Positions 12,791-26,500 of a DNA stretch of 64,000 nucleotides are shown here, in pieces. Each line of letters opens with the position of its first letter. The first letter of the stretch is position 1. Both the position numbers and the translations under genes were made by a program. Origin of the DNA: Tribonema minus (Eukaryota; Sar; Xanthophyceae; Tribonematales; Tribonemataceae); the NCBI GenBank assembly GCA_017506865.1, contig JAFCMP010000152.1, positions 1 to 64,000 of the forward strand. The letters are read 5' to 3'. The notes below the pieces were generated by a model. That model saw nothing but the letters and a program-made list of their open reading frames with translations. It made no database searches and was not told where the DNA came from.

Positions 12791-13129
12791 GCCGCCACGT
12801 GAACATCTGCAGCTCCGTCACAAGATGGTGCAAGGTGACACTCTCGGCGGCTTTTGCCTCCCTAACATTACCTGAGCGGGCACGGAGTAGCAGCAAAACA
12901 CATTGAGATTAGTATCAGCAGCAGCGGCAGCAGAGGTGCCGGTATTCTGCCGCGAGCAGAGAGGCACCATTCACTGCCAATATGATACGCACAAAGACAC
13001 GAGCTTGCCGACAGCGTTGACAACCGCACAACAAGCAAGCAAGCGAGGGGCAGGTTCTGGATTCGCAGGCACACATGATGCCGCAGTGCCAGGCTCACTG
13101 TGGTACCTGAATCCTGATGTTGAGGTAAA

Positions 13130-13420
13130 TCGCCTGCCAGCAACTTTCCAACCACCATGGCCCAGCAGCAGCCACAGCACCACTACTATGTGAACAACGG
13201 CGTTCTGACGCTCAGGATGAGTGGCGCTCGCGTGTTAGTGTCTTGTTTCACCGTCGAGCCTGCAGCAGAGCAGCTCGCAGTGCTTTCACACCCTGGTTCT
13301 GTTTGGTCGCACAGGTGAAACAACGCGCGATCCCGCTACTACTCCTCCTCAGCGTCACGACGCCGTTGTTGACGTAGTAGTGTTGCTTGGGATGCTGCTG
13401 GGCCATGGCGGCAAATTGTG
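13130..13420. repeat. Inverted pair of a repeated N-terminal exon-like unit (MAQQ unit)
   Basis: A unit beginning MAQQQPQHHYYVNNGVLTLR lies at 13157 (+). An inverted copy beginning MAQQHPKQHYYVNNGVVTLR starts at 13406 (-). The copies face each other, and their similarity extends past the peptide into a stretch around TTGTTTCACC. A third copy is at 56886 (+). The units look like a first exon plus 5' flank of a dispersed repeat or gene family. I do not recognise the family. Confidence 0.7.
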
Positions 13421-14598
13421 GGGTGTGTGGTCGGCATCGGCGGTGTCTCGTGGGGCGAATGGAGGCGGCACTCGTGACACGCCGTTCCGACTGGTGACAC
13501 GCCTGCCCAAGGGAATCTGGAGTGTCGACCTCACTGGCGGCTGCAACCTTCGTGAAATGAGAACATCCAACAGGCGTGGCCTGGCGTGCCATGGTCAGCC
13601 AGCCTGTGAAACTTTCGTCCCGCATTGCAATTACCCTGCAGGCCGCGCCTCGAATGCACTTGAAGGTTTGGCAAGGGGCATGATGATGTGCATACCATCC
13701 CATTGGATTGGATTGGTAGACACACCGCGCTCCGTCGCTGCTTCGTGCGCTGCTTCATTAATCCCCTTGTCGACAGGTACAGCTCAACAGGTGCTCGACA
13801 TGCAGCAACTTGTTTGCCTGCCTGCATATCACTCTGGTGGCCAGCTTCAAGCTAGGTCACGATGGAGCGATGGACAGTTATGCCCTGCTGGGCTGCACGT
13901 GAAGGCAGTTCAAGAAGAACCAGCAGCGTAGTCATGTTTGTACTTAGCATTCAACTTGCTGAATGCCAGAAGGCTTCAACGACGACACTGGTGCACGCAC
14001 AGCAGGTGCCTTCGAGCCCAACACATCAGCCAGCGCTGGTTCTCACGTGCTTTGCGTGCGCGCACAAACAGAGCATCACAAGACGCGCACTGTCACTGAG
14101 TTGTACTTCAAGTACTTGAAGTGTTTGATTTGCAGGGAGCTCTTGTGTCTGTACAGCCGCTCCGGACGTGCCACTAGACACCACAACACATAGACGACAC
14201 CAAGACTGAGACGGCGCGCATTCCGCGGAACGGTAGGGGGACCCGTGTGCAGCACCACATCCCCCATCGCCCCCCCCCGCCCCCCCCCTGCCCCCCTTGA
14301 CCTACGCCCCCCCAACTGCAGGAAGCTGGCACAGAACCTCTGCCCGCTGCATGACCCGGAGATGATACCGCGCGTTGCCTTGAGAGAGGCGCGGCGCTCC
14401 GCGTTAGGCCAGCCGCAGTTGCCGCTGCAGCGGCTGCAGTCGCCACCGCCGAGCTTGCCGCTGCTGCTGCCGCTGCTGCTGCCGCTGCAGCGGCAGCAGC
14501 ACACCGCCCCCCCATGGAGCCCCTGTGGGCGCGCCTGCCGATGCATGCGTGTGCGTATTGCAAGCGCGTTTGCGTCGGCACGCGGTGCTGCCCACGCG

Positions 14599-17500
14599 CT
14601 ACTTGGCCCTTGACGCCTCGTAGTCGGCCGTGTGCGCGCCGAGCTTGCGCAGCGCCTCGCGCACCTGCGGCCGCAGCGGCAGCAGTGCTCAGTTTGATGA
14701 AGGCAGCAGTCATCGGCCGTTTACGACATCTCTCGCGCGTCGAGATGGGGGGGGGGGGGGGGGGATGCGGCAAGGACTGGAAGTAGCCTGGTGCGAGGGA
14801 CAGGTGCAACGTCAGTACTGTTGCGCAACTTCAGGAAGATCGATGACCTGGTTGTACTGAGGATTGGTTATGGGGGGAGGGGGGGGGGGGGGGGGGGGGC
14901 AGAATGTATGGGGCTCCTACTAGGGCACCTGCACGATGCGCCGAGATGTAGAGGGTGTTGCGGTAAAAAACTGGCGCCAAAAGAGGACTGCGCACCGCAA
15001 TTAGCCGGGATCGTCATTGACCTTTGATTGCAGCCATGACCCGAGAAGAACGACAAACCCCACTGTCGAGAGGAGCGGAGTGTCGTGTGTCTATAGCGCG
15101 AGGACTTAATGCTTCTTCCCTTGCATTGCGGCACAGACAACGCACTCCACGGAAGTAGCAGGGGCGTAGAGAGTACCCTGAGAGCGATGCCAGATAGGCC
15201 CTAGCGCACATGCCATTGTACAACGTGCGCAATCGCTTCTTCGGTAGTTTCGCGCAAAGGCACAGGCAGCGGCCCCAACGTTGTCTGTGCCGTGCGACTT
15301 GTTCGCACATGCGCAGGCTACAGTGCATAGACAAAACTGATATGACTGCAGCAGCGGCGACCACGGTTATTGGTGGAAGGCACTTGCGGCTTACCACTCC
15401 TTGTCATCTAGAGCTCTGCGATCTGTTGACTCGTTTTCATGTGCTTAGCGCCCAGGAACAAGAAGGGGCTGCTGCTGGTCAACGCCAGCATTGCTGGTAC
15501 GCCTTCCGGTCACATCGCTGAGATGGCCGTCATTGCGATTGCGGCGCGCGCCCATGATACACACCCCGTTCAGGGTACCAGAACATTCGTGGGGTACATC
15601 ATGTACACCTGAAGTACCAGCGGTGGTCAGGTTGTTTGCGGTTCAAAAGTTGATGTACTTTAGCGTCATACTGCAGACTTCCTGTCGCTGAAAACCTCAT
15701 GCGGTTGGTAGGCCATACTGTAGAGCATACTGGAAGCGTTGAAGCAGGTGTTTGAGCATTGTACTTCAAAGTTGACGTACTTGACCGGCATGAAGTGACG
15801 CAAGCCATTCCGCATAGCATACTGGATGTATTGGAACAGGCATTAAGCGCCGTGCTTCAAAGTTGAAGTACTCGACCGGCATGCAGTGACGCAAGCCAAA
15901 CTGTACAGCCTACTGCAAGTTTTGAAACAGGTGTTGAGCGTCGTAGTTCGAAGTTGAAGTACTTGCGCGGCGCGCAGCGACGCACCTGCTTTGTGCTTGC
16001 GGGCGTGTCCGAGGGGCGCACACCGAGGAACGCCGTCGACAGCAGCGTGATGATGAGCAGCGCAAAGACAAACACGTCGTTCACGTAGAAGTAGCGGAAG
16101 AATCGCAGGTACTTGACCTGCGGTTGGGAGGGGGGTTACGGGGGGGAGAGTCACAGTTTGAGGACGTGAGATGGCGTCAGAGCTTGCGGGCATTGCCGGT
16201 GGCAGCGGCGCAGCGATGAGCAGCACGGAACCTTCAACTTCAACAGCAACTGCCCTGCAAAAACAGCCGTGCCAGGAAGAGCCAGTGGATTTGTGGTATG
16301 ACTACGCAGTCTGGCGATGAAGACTGGGATTCAAGAGGGAGCTTTGCCTGAAGTACAGTTTGATCAATGCATCGAAGCTGAACCACAGTTTGAGCAATGC
16401 GTCGAGTTTTTCATGCATGCACCTTCATGACACTGAACAATGACATGCTCAGTGCATCAGTCGGTGACCGACAGGGCTTGAGAGCACATGACGAGCACCT
16501 GCAGTAAACATGGAAGCAATGCGTGCAGCAGACTGAGAGGAGCCCAAAACCTTCAGGCACCGTACCTTGTCATGACGGTTCGCAGCCACCGGTGTGTGTT
16601 GTGAATAATTTGACAGCAGTGCAATGAATGCCATGCATGATGTGATGCAGGTGCTACAGCTCCCTTTTTTCCGGAATGCTTGAAAGACTAGAAAAGCCAA
16701 CAGAGACCACTCGAACAACTCCATGGACGCGCGCGCGCATAGCAGCCGTTGAGCAGACTCACAAACAGAAGGACCGTCGCCGTACCTGGACGTTGAAGAA
16801 GCTGTTGATGTCGGCGCTCACGAGATACGCGCTGAACGCCTGCACGCTGAACTGGATCACCGCCGGCACACACATCAGGATAATCCTGCGCCGGGGGGGT
16901 GTGGGGGGGGGGGGGGACGAGTCAAGCGCGGTCAGGCCTGCTGCAGCGGCGGCAGCGTTCGCACGTCACATGATGCGCGCACCTCTGTACAACAGATCTG
17001 ATGACACTGTGAGGCTACCGCATTCTAACCTCGCCCTTCCCCTGAACGTGCCCTAGCCCTCACCCCGGGGCGCGACGGGGCCAGCAGCGGGGCGCGGTGC
17101 TGTGGCGGCGTTGCGATTCACGTGCGGTCGTTTTGCGCGCGGCGCGGAGGTGCGGCAGTGGACGCGAAAGCGCGCCCGCGGCGCAGCGGGCAGAAATACG
17201 ATGCGCCGCCAACTGCCTCAAAGCAGTGCTCAGGCGAGCACGTTCAACCAAACGGTAACCCTAACCCTAACCCTGAAAGGCGGGCAAGGCGGTGCCGCCA
17301 CAGGCAGCAAGGCTGGTGAGATGCGCCGTAGGCCGTTTGACCACTGCACGATGGCAGTGGCGGACTGTGTCAAATGACTGATGAAAGCGCAGGGTTCCCG
17401 GCTAAACGATACGGGTGGTGGCGCATGGTGTTTAGCCCTTGCCCTCAGGCTAAACCTAGTTTAGCCCTGAGGCGCAACGGCGCAACCCTTTGACGCTGTA

Positions 17501-20500
17501 GCAAGAAAATACGGGGCTTGAAAGCGCCAATTGGTCACATTTGCATCATTGGGTGCTTGCTAGGTGCTTACCATGCGATGGTCATGCCAGGAAAGCACTC
17601 CAATTACGTGCACTACCCTAACCCTAACTGTTACTCTAGCTCTGACCCTAGCCCTAACCCTAACCCTAACCCCAAAATCGCGGCGAAAGGGGTTCCCAGG
17701 CCGTCATTGGGCCCAACAGGTCCCCTGCATGATGCATGTGTGTTGCCTGAGCGATGATTTGCTGTAGATATGGCTATATATGGCTATATACGGCAGGGAG
17801 TTTAGCCTCATGCGCCTCACCCATATAGCACCCCCTTGGGGCGCAAGGGGGCGCAAGGGCGGGGCTAAACCATCGAGGCGCAAGGGCGGAGGTTTAGCCG
17901 GGAACCCTGTGAAAGCGGCGTGGCGGTTACTGAATTGGCGTTGGACGTGTGCCCGTTAACCTTCATGTTGTGCGGCATAACAACAGGCGGCAAGCGTGCA
18001 TGAGGGTTCCGCGGCCACTTCCCATCAATCTTCAAGGCAGGTGTGCTAGGGCTCTGTGCACTGAGCTGGTAGTAGAGCATGTGCATGATCAACTGTATTG
18101 TTCTGCGCACAAGTGGTAGTTTTCAATTCCACGGTGTAGTGTGTGGGGTGGTACCGAGGACTTGAAGCAGCGCAGCGCTCTGTGTACAGATTCGCCGAGC
18201 TGCACCAGCTGCGATGTCATGTACACAAGTGCAAAGACACATGATTGTAGACACGCGATCCCACATGCACGTGCAGCACTAATTATTCCCTTTGCGTGTA
18301 AGCAGTCACAAGAGCAGCGCTGGCACAACAGCAATACACCCTAAAATACCCCCCCGAAAAGAAACTCACCCGACGTTGAAGAGGAAGGAGTTCATGTACG
18401 TCTCGTTGAGCTTCATCGGGTGCAGCGTGAACCACATGAGGCGCAGTCCGAACTTGAAGCAGCCCTTCACGGCGGCGACGAGCAGGTACATGGCGAAGAG
18501 GCCGATGCTGATGGCGCCAAAGAGCGGGAACCACTTGTCGAACCAGTTGAAGTACGCGTTGAGGAAGAGCGCGTAGGGCGGCGTCGCCAGCATGTACACG
18601 ACCATCTGCGATGCGGCGGGGCGGCAGAGACGATAGGTCGGCGGCAGCAGCAGCGCTGAGTGCCGGAGCGGTCAACTCTCACGAGAGACAACTATAACGC
18701 GCCGTGGCGCATCAACACATACAAGTACTTCTACCTTGTTCAAATAGGAGCAAGACTTTTGAGTCGAGCAATTGCGCAGCAGTCGCAGCGGTGCATGCGC
18801 GAGCTCATGCCTGAAGGAGCGGCGAGCGACAAGAGGCAGCAGCGCTCAGTGCCGTGGCGGCGAGTCAACGATATACTTGAAGTATGAGCAACAGGATAGT
18901 TGAGGTTGGAGCGGAGGTCAGCGTTCCAGCGCCGCAGCCCCAAAAGCGGCCCAGATTATTATCATGATTGGCAAAAAACGAGAGGGAAAGTTGAACGGCA
19001 AAGATGAACCAGCGGAGAGCAAAAGCTGCTCAAAGTGGCGAACCACAAGGCAGCCACCCATCGGCACGATTCCCTTATGGCAGGTTCGTACACCGCCGCG
19101 GGCTATATGCCCATGTGCACCTCAGCACTTGCAAGTGTGTGATGCACTTCAAGTGGGTGAATGAGGGCTCCATCTGTAATGTAACAGCCAGAGCACGCAG
19201 ATGAAGTTGGAGGCTACGCAGCTACGCCGACGCACTCAGTACTTCAACGTGGTGAAGTGCATGTCAGAGCATGTGATTATGTGATGCCAGTCGCACTCAC
19301 GTGTGCCAATTTGACCACGCATGAAGCCAGAGACAACTAGCAATGCCCATTCACTCCAGAACTACAGTTTTGTTGTAAAGTGTATGCTGATGTATGCAGT
19401 TGCAAGATACGCTTATAAATATGTATCAGGCAGAGCACAACGTTGCCCAGGCAGAGCAACAGGTACATCAAGTACATGTTGAAGTCTGTGGTTGCAGGCG
19501 CACTCACGTGTATCAGCCAGAGGACGCAGATGCAGCCGGAGACGATGCCCACGAGCATCCAGAAGAGGGGCTTGAGGGGGTTATACTTGGTGCTGTACTC
19601 CTTGCACAGCACCATCTGCTGGTAGTCCTCCTCCAGGATGTACACCATCTGCAGCGACACGGGTGAGTGAGTGAGTGAGTACTTGAGTCAAGAACAGCTC
19701 TGAAGTCTCCTCCAGAATGTACACCATCTGCGGCGACGCGGGTGAGTGAGTGAATGAGTGACTGAGTACTTGAGTCGAGTGGCTCTGGCAACCCATCGTC
19801 TGCTGAGGATGCAGGATGTGTGCACTGTCTGCGACGACTGGCCTGGAATCTGCCAGAGTGCCATGAGGTTAAGGGTTAGAGGTTAGGGCGTGTTGTCGTA
19901 TACTTCAACCGAACACCTCGCAAGCACTTCAACCTGGGACACTCCGCCCCAACGTGCGACGACATGGCTGCTGCAATGCATGCGCGCGTGCAGCAGGCAC
20001 CAGTCACCCCATCATAATTGCCAGCATGTTGACATGTAATGCTGACTAACACAGGTCCTGAGTTTCCTCAGGGCAGACTGGCCTACCAGTGGAGTGGCAA
20101 TGTGAATACATCACGTTTCGGACTGCCAATGGTGCAAATCACCTGATTGAAGCGCTTGAACTCCGTCGCCTCCGCGCACAATGGAAGCATTCGCGCCTGC
20201 AGCTGGTCCCATTGGTCCCGCGTTGTTGTTGTTGGGCGAAGTCCCAGCACTGGTTCTTTACAGGGCTAGACTGGCCTGCTGCTGTAAGTATGGGAAAGTA
20301 CATGCGGTATACGGACGACCGGGCTAGACTGGCCTGCTACTGTGAGTAGGGGAAGTACATACAGCATACGGACGACAGGGCTAGACTTGCCTGCTTCTGT
20401 AAGCCTGGTGAAATGCGTTATAGCATACGGTCGGCAGGGCTAGACTTACTGTAAGCATGGGGAAATACATACAGTATACAAACAGCGGCAGCGCGCGCGT

Positions 20501-23500
20501 CACCTGCTTGAAGCGCTTGAACTCCGTAGACTCCGCGCGCATGGCCTGGCGCTTGGCAATGTAGTTGCCGCGCGTGAGCTTGCGGTCGGAGCGCGTCGAC
20601 TTGAGCATGGTGCCGATCTCGACGAGCTCCTTGGTGCGTCTCTGTTGCGGTTTGCATGAGTTGAAGATGCAAGCATTGAAGTTGCATGAGTTGATGCGGG
20701 ACATGACGCAAACAAAGCGTGTCAACAAATCTTATGCCACTGCTGCTGCTGCACCGGTGACACCGTCCTGCTGCGCCTGGTGCACCTAACCCTAACCCTC
20801 ACCCTAATCCTAACCCTGACACTAAAGTAACCCTAAGAGCGCAGTCAGGGCGCATTGCGGCACTGCAACAGGGGGATGGCCCCCAGATTGGCCCATTTGT
20901 ATAACGGAGGGATGGCCCACACATTGGCCCATGTGAATAACGGAGGGATGGCCCACGCATTGGCCCACTTGTATCAGGGCGCTACGAGCATGGTGCGGCG
21001 TCACCATTTGGACAGCAACGCCTTCTTGCGCTGTCGCGACGATGGCGCTGCTGCTCTGCGACGACGCAATTGCAATGTAAATATTTCCAGCATGGCAAGC
21101 ACCCGAGGCACCGCTAGCGGTGGCACATCATTCGGGTCTGGGTTAAGAATGGGGTTAGCTTAAGTCAGCGTTGCCCCGGCATTTCTGACGACGTATTTGA
21201 GCACCGGCAGCACGTGTGCGCTTAAGTGTATGAGCAGACAAGCATGGCCGAGGCGCCGCGGGCGGTGCTGTAGGGTTGCATAGCATTAGGGTTAGGGTTA
21301 GCGAGGCATCGCACGACTACTGTACGTGCTGCATTCGGGTATCGTCTGCAACGCATTTCTGCGGCGCATGCAGGCGCAGCACTGCGGCAGCAAGCGTGAG
21401 CTTGCCCGTGTTGACAGCTCGAGCGCAGCGGTCTGGACGCGGTCGAGGCGCTGCCTTAGGTTAGGGTTAGGTTTAGAATTGCGGTTAGCATCAGGGGGAG
21501 GGGGTCAGCGCATGCATGTCGAAGTACCCTTCAAGATGAATGCTCAGCGCGATGAATACCCAGCGCGATGGAGACTGCTCAGCAGCGTGCGTGCGCTCGC
21601 CTGTACGGACAGCTCGAGCGCAACGACCTGCGCGCGGTCGAGGCGCCGCGGGCAATGTTCCAAGTTGGTGCTAGGTTCAGTTGCGTTTAGCGTCAGGGTC
21701 AGCGCCTGGCCTTGCACGAATACAGTTTAAAGTACCCTTTGCGATGATGGCACTTAGCAGCGCATGCTCGCCTGTATGGACCGCTCGAGCGCGGCGATCT
21801 GCACGCGGTCGAGGCGCTGCGGGCGGTGGTATAGGGTCGGCATGAGGGTTAGGGGTACCCTCACATTGCACGACAACATAATGGATTCGAGTATCACTAA
21901 CACTGAGTTTCGGCGGCACACGCGGGCGCGGCACTGCGGCACTCGCCTGTATGGACGGCTCAAGCGCGGCGATCTGCGCGCGGTAGAGGCGCTGCGGGCG
22001 ATGTTCTTAGTTTGTGCTAGGTTCATAGTTGCAGTTGGCGTCAGGGTCAGCGCCTGGACTTCTGTTAAAGTACCCAAGGTACACCCTTTGCAGTGATATT
22101 ATTCAGCAGTGCGCGTGAACTTGCCTGTATGGACAGCTCGAGGGCGGCGATCTGCGCGCGGTCGAGGCGCTGCGGGCGGTGCTGGTAGCCGCGCACGAGG
22201 TCGATGGAGATGCCGGGCATGCCGAGCCCCGCAAAGACCGCAAAGAGGAACCAGCCGACGAACGACATGATGGCCATGAGGTACAGGCCGAAGGTGACGT
22301 TGAGCGTCACCTCCTGGCCCGTGCTGGCGACATCAGGTGCGAGCGCGAGTTGCGCGGTTGTCAGCGGAGTCGAGAGGCCTAGCAGCGCGGGGTCGATGGG
22401 CGCCGTGTGGTTCGCCAGCAGCGCGGTCACGTTCATCTGCGCGGGGGTGGGCGGGGGGGGGGGGCGGAGAATGCAAATTAGCATAGAATTTTGGCGGTGT
22501 CATAGTGGGTGGGGGGGGGAGAGGTAACGTAGGGGTTTGGTTTGGTATTGTCTAAACATCGGCATGCGCGCGTACGCCGCAGCGCGTTGCTGAGCGCTGC
22601 TGTGACTGCAGGGGCCGGGGGGGGGGGGAGAGGGGGGAGGGTTAGCGTAGGGTTTTGGTAGTTTCCACACAGCACCATGTGCGTGTACGCTGCAGCACGT
22701 TGCTGCTGTGAATGCGGGGGCGGCGGGGGGGGGGGGGTGAGGGTTAGCGTAAGGTTTTGGTAGTGGTTAAGCATCGGCATGCGCGCCTACGCTGCAGTGC
22801 GTTGCTGAGCGGCGCTGCTGTGAATGGGGGGGGGGGGGGGGGGGCACGATAGCCGTGCACGCGAACGACGACAGGAGTGCGTGCGTGCGTCTGCGAGCGC
22901 AAGCAGCGACGCGCCGTCGGGGCCGAGGAGCATCACCCTTACCCTCATCCTATACCCTGAATCTTCAACTCTAACTCCAGCTTTCAGGAGCCGCCTACGT
23001 ACATCGCGGACGAGGGAAGCCCCGCCCTCACCTCACCCTGACCCTAAGTCTGAGTCAAACCCTAACCCTACATCTAAGTACATCTCCGGAGCCACGTATG
23101 ACACCGTCGCCGACAGGGGTCGCGCCGTTCGCCGGGCGGGCGAGTGAGCAGCGATGCCGCGTTCCTCTGCGGCGAGCCGCGTGCGCGACGGCAAGACAGC
23201 AAACGCGCATGTCGTGCACGCGCTGCGCAGGAGGGCAGCCGCGAGGCGTCGTCGACTGCAAGCACGGGCGGTGCGGGCGCGGCGCAAGCGCACGCGCACG
23301 GGAGCCGCGGCAATCGCTAACGGATGCTGCGCTGTGCGGCTGGCGAGCGGCTGAGCAGCGCTACCGCGTGCGCTCAGGGCTAACGTGGTCTCGACCGCAT
23401 GCGGGGAGGAACACGCCTCGCACACAGCTAGCGATAGGGTTAGGATCAGGGTTAGCGGTAGAGTTAGGGAGTGACGCGTGCGCCTTACACACGGCTACGG

Positions 23501-26500
23501 CCACATCGTATGCATAATGATGGCGCAGGCGGTCAAGCAACCCTACCCCTTGGGGCTAACGTAGCGGCGGCGCGACAGAGGCATTCAAACGTAGGGGGTA
23601 CGGTCGGCAACCCTACCCCTTAGGGTTAACGTAGCGGCAGTTACGCGCCCCATCGCATCCACGCCAAGAGTGCAGAGCGCGAGCGTCGGCTGGCGCTGGC
23701 GTGAGCAGTGCGAAGAAGTCGTGGGAAGTTGCGGCTACGGGCTGAGCCATTCGCGCGCATGCGATAGATGCTTTTAAGGACGCGTGTGCTTGCCGCGGTT
23801 CATGTGCGTGCTGTTGTAAAAATGCTGCGCTGTATGGATACGTGTCGGTTGCTACTTGATTTACTCCCGCTTGCGGGGCGAGACCTGATCGCGTGTGTGC
23901 ATAGGGTTAGGGTTAGGGTTAGGGTTGCGGATCTGCTCATGAGCGCTGTGTCACAGAGCTTCAGGTGAGCTTAGTGCCTGACCAACCACTATGCACTTTC
24001 ATTTATTTCGCGCTTCGCTAGGGGCGCGAAAGCCCTCTCTTTGGATGTGCACTCAACGCAACATTCCTCCCTTATGTACTTCATTATTGGGGCGTGAGGG
24101 GCGAATCCCCCTGTGGAACACAAGTGCAGAATACAGGAGTTACACCAAGAGTCACTGGAGCGAACTACCATGTACTTGTTGTGTACTGCTGTACAGACAG
24201 GTAGGTGTCTTTTGTACTTGCATGTACTACTGTACGGTTAGGTAGTGTGTTTTGTACTTGTCGTGCGTTTTGCGCACTTCAAGCGAAAATAAATAAGAGT
24301 ACTTGTTGTGTACTGCTGTCAGACAGGTAGGTATGTTTTGTACTTGCCGCGTACTGCTGCACGGATAGGTAGGTGTGTTTGTGTGCTTGTGGGTTTTGCG
24401 CACTTCAAGCGACAATACATAAAAGAACTTGTTGTGTACTGCTGTACATAAAGGTAGGCATGTATTGTACTTGCCGCGTACTGCTGCACGGGTATGTCGC
24501 TGATGCCGAGGAAGTAGAAGGAGATGCCCACCACCAGTGCCACCAGAAATGCTACCACGAGCATGTACTTGGTGGCGATGATGAACGTCTTGGCAAAGTT
24601 GAACTTGCCCTCTAGAACTTCCGTGTCGTCCTCCTCTGCGCACAGACAAGAGGAGAGTTCACTCATGAGTGCAGGCATAGCGCTAGTGTTGTAACAATGC
24701 GAAGCATATGGACTGTCGTCGTGCCGGTGCAGTGCAGAACTTCAATATTGTGACACTTAGGAGGCAGTGCTCTACTCTGTTGATAGAAGTTGAACTTGCC
24801 CTCCAGAACTTCCGTGTCGTCCTCCTCTGCGCACGGCCAAAGGGACAGTCCACTCATGAGTGCAGGCATAGTGAAGCGCTAGTATCGTAACAGTGCAAAG
24901 CATATGGGTTTCCATTGTGCCAGTGCAGTGCAGAACTTCAACATCATGACACATGAGGCAGCGCTCCACACTCTGTTGGTAAAAGGTTGAACTTGCCCTC
25001 CAGAACCTCCGTATCGTCCTCCTCTGCGCAAGGCGAAAGGGAGAGTCCACTCATGAGAGCAGGCACAGTAGAGTGCGCTCGCACTGTACAACAGTGCATA
25101 GCATCATGGGACGCGATCGCGCCCGAGCAGTGCAGAAACTACAAATCTTGACAGAAGTGGCAGCGCTCCACACGCTCTGGAAAAAATGAAGTTGAACCTC
25201 CGTGTCGTTCTCCTCTGCGCACAGCCAGGCGAGAGTTCACCAGTAGAGTCCACTTGTAAAACAGTGTACTCCCGTTCCACCGCGAGAGAGAGTGACTCAA
25301 ACAAGAGATGAACTTTGTGCTGGGACGCGTAAGACTTATTGTAGCGTTACAACAAGGCAAGGTATCAACGGCATCTGTGCGACGTGCAGTGCAGCGCGAT
25401 GAGGCATGTCTCAATGGATGCGCAGCAGCGCTCCACGCTACTTCCTTGCGTCGGCCCCCCGTGCCCAAACAACACCTGGCCACTGAGCTAGTGCATGTCA
25501 GTCAAGTTCAACCTCACTATCTCCCACCTGTGTCCGCACAAAGTTTGGCCACTAAGCTAGTGCATGTCCTTCGCGTTCAACCTCGCTTTGCCAGCCCATC
25601 TTGCCAGCACCGCGTACAGAGCACCTCTCTGCCCTTAGGTTAGGGTTGGTCATTGCCCTAACCCTGACCCTACCGAACTCGCTTTGCATGCATGTGCAGT
25701 GCGCAAGGGCCCGCACCATGACTGTAGCAAAACTGAAGGGTACAGTCAAGCCGGGCGTCAGGCGGAAGCGGCTCACACGAAGCTTTTGCACTCTTGAAGC
25801 TTGAAAGATCAGGGGGCTATAGTGCAGATCACGATTGAAGTAAGGAATCTCCGCCACCGTGAGCGCGGGCGCACTTCAACCGGTGCATTTGAAGTGGCGC
25901 AAGCGCCACCAGCTTGCACCGGCACCACAGCAGTAGTGCGCTGCTGTTGGCGCCGCAAGTGGCGCAAATCACGTCACGGCCGGCACCACGGTGCCCTTGA
26001 CCGCCGTTGAGAACGCAGAGCGCCGAGCCGACAACAAGAGAGCACGGTCGGCAGTGGAACGCACTAATTCAACGTCACTGGCCGCTACTGTACCGCGCAC
26101 TGCTCCGCCGGCGTGTCCGGCGCGCACTGCTATGACCTGACAGGTAGGTATGTACGTGCGCGGGCTCGTATACATACCCCAAGGTGCGAACTTCACAGCA
26201 GCGCTGCAGTGCACAGTCTGGCGCGTCATGCGTGCCGCGTGCATCACCGCGAACAGACGAGTACCAGACTCTACTGTTACCGCCCTCAATAAACCGAGCA
26301 CTGCCACGGAGGTACAGCCGAGCATCACCAGGGAGAGTGTGCACTGGTCTGCGGGTGATGGTGTTTGATCAGACAGCGCTCTGCCTCTGCATACCCACTT
26401 CTCCTGCTGCAGGAGCCGCTTGGCGCACTGAATGATCAGCTGCCTTCATGCACCCCAATGTATTGCATAATCCGTCCATGGTCTGCTTTCGAATAGCCCG

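Larger units (their letters stand above)
10093..14598. other. Gene-poor region between convergent phosphatase and LIMR genes
   Basis: It holds GC-rich trinucleotide repeats (10200-10480), poly-G runs (10637-10660), a telomere-like fold-back (11693-11755), and two inverted-repeat pairs (12146-12790 and 13130-13420). The open frames here are low-complexity Ala/Arg/Gly translations and I accept none as genes. The last part (14245-14598) contains poly-C and CTG/CAG repeats just beyond the LIMR stop codon. Confidence 0.5.

Noticed and set aside
14245-14613. Plus-strand exon candidate starting after a CTGCAG acceptor
   Set aside because: The peptide is Leu/Pro/Gln low complexity. The opposite strand at 14599-14664 fits the in-phase last exon of the LIMR gene.
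23902-23926. True chromosome end
   Set aside because: Only four units, internal, and within an intron with genes on both sides.
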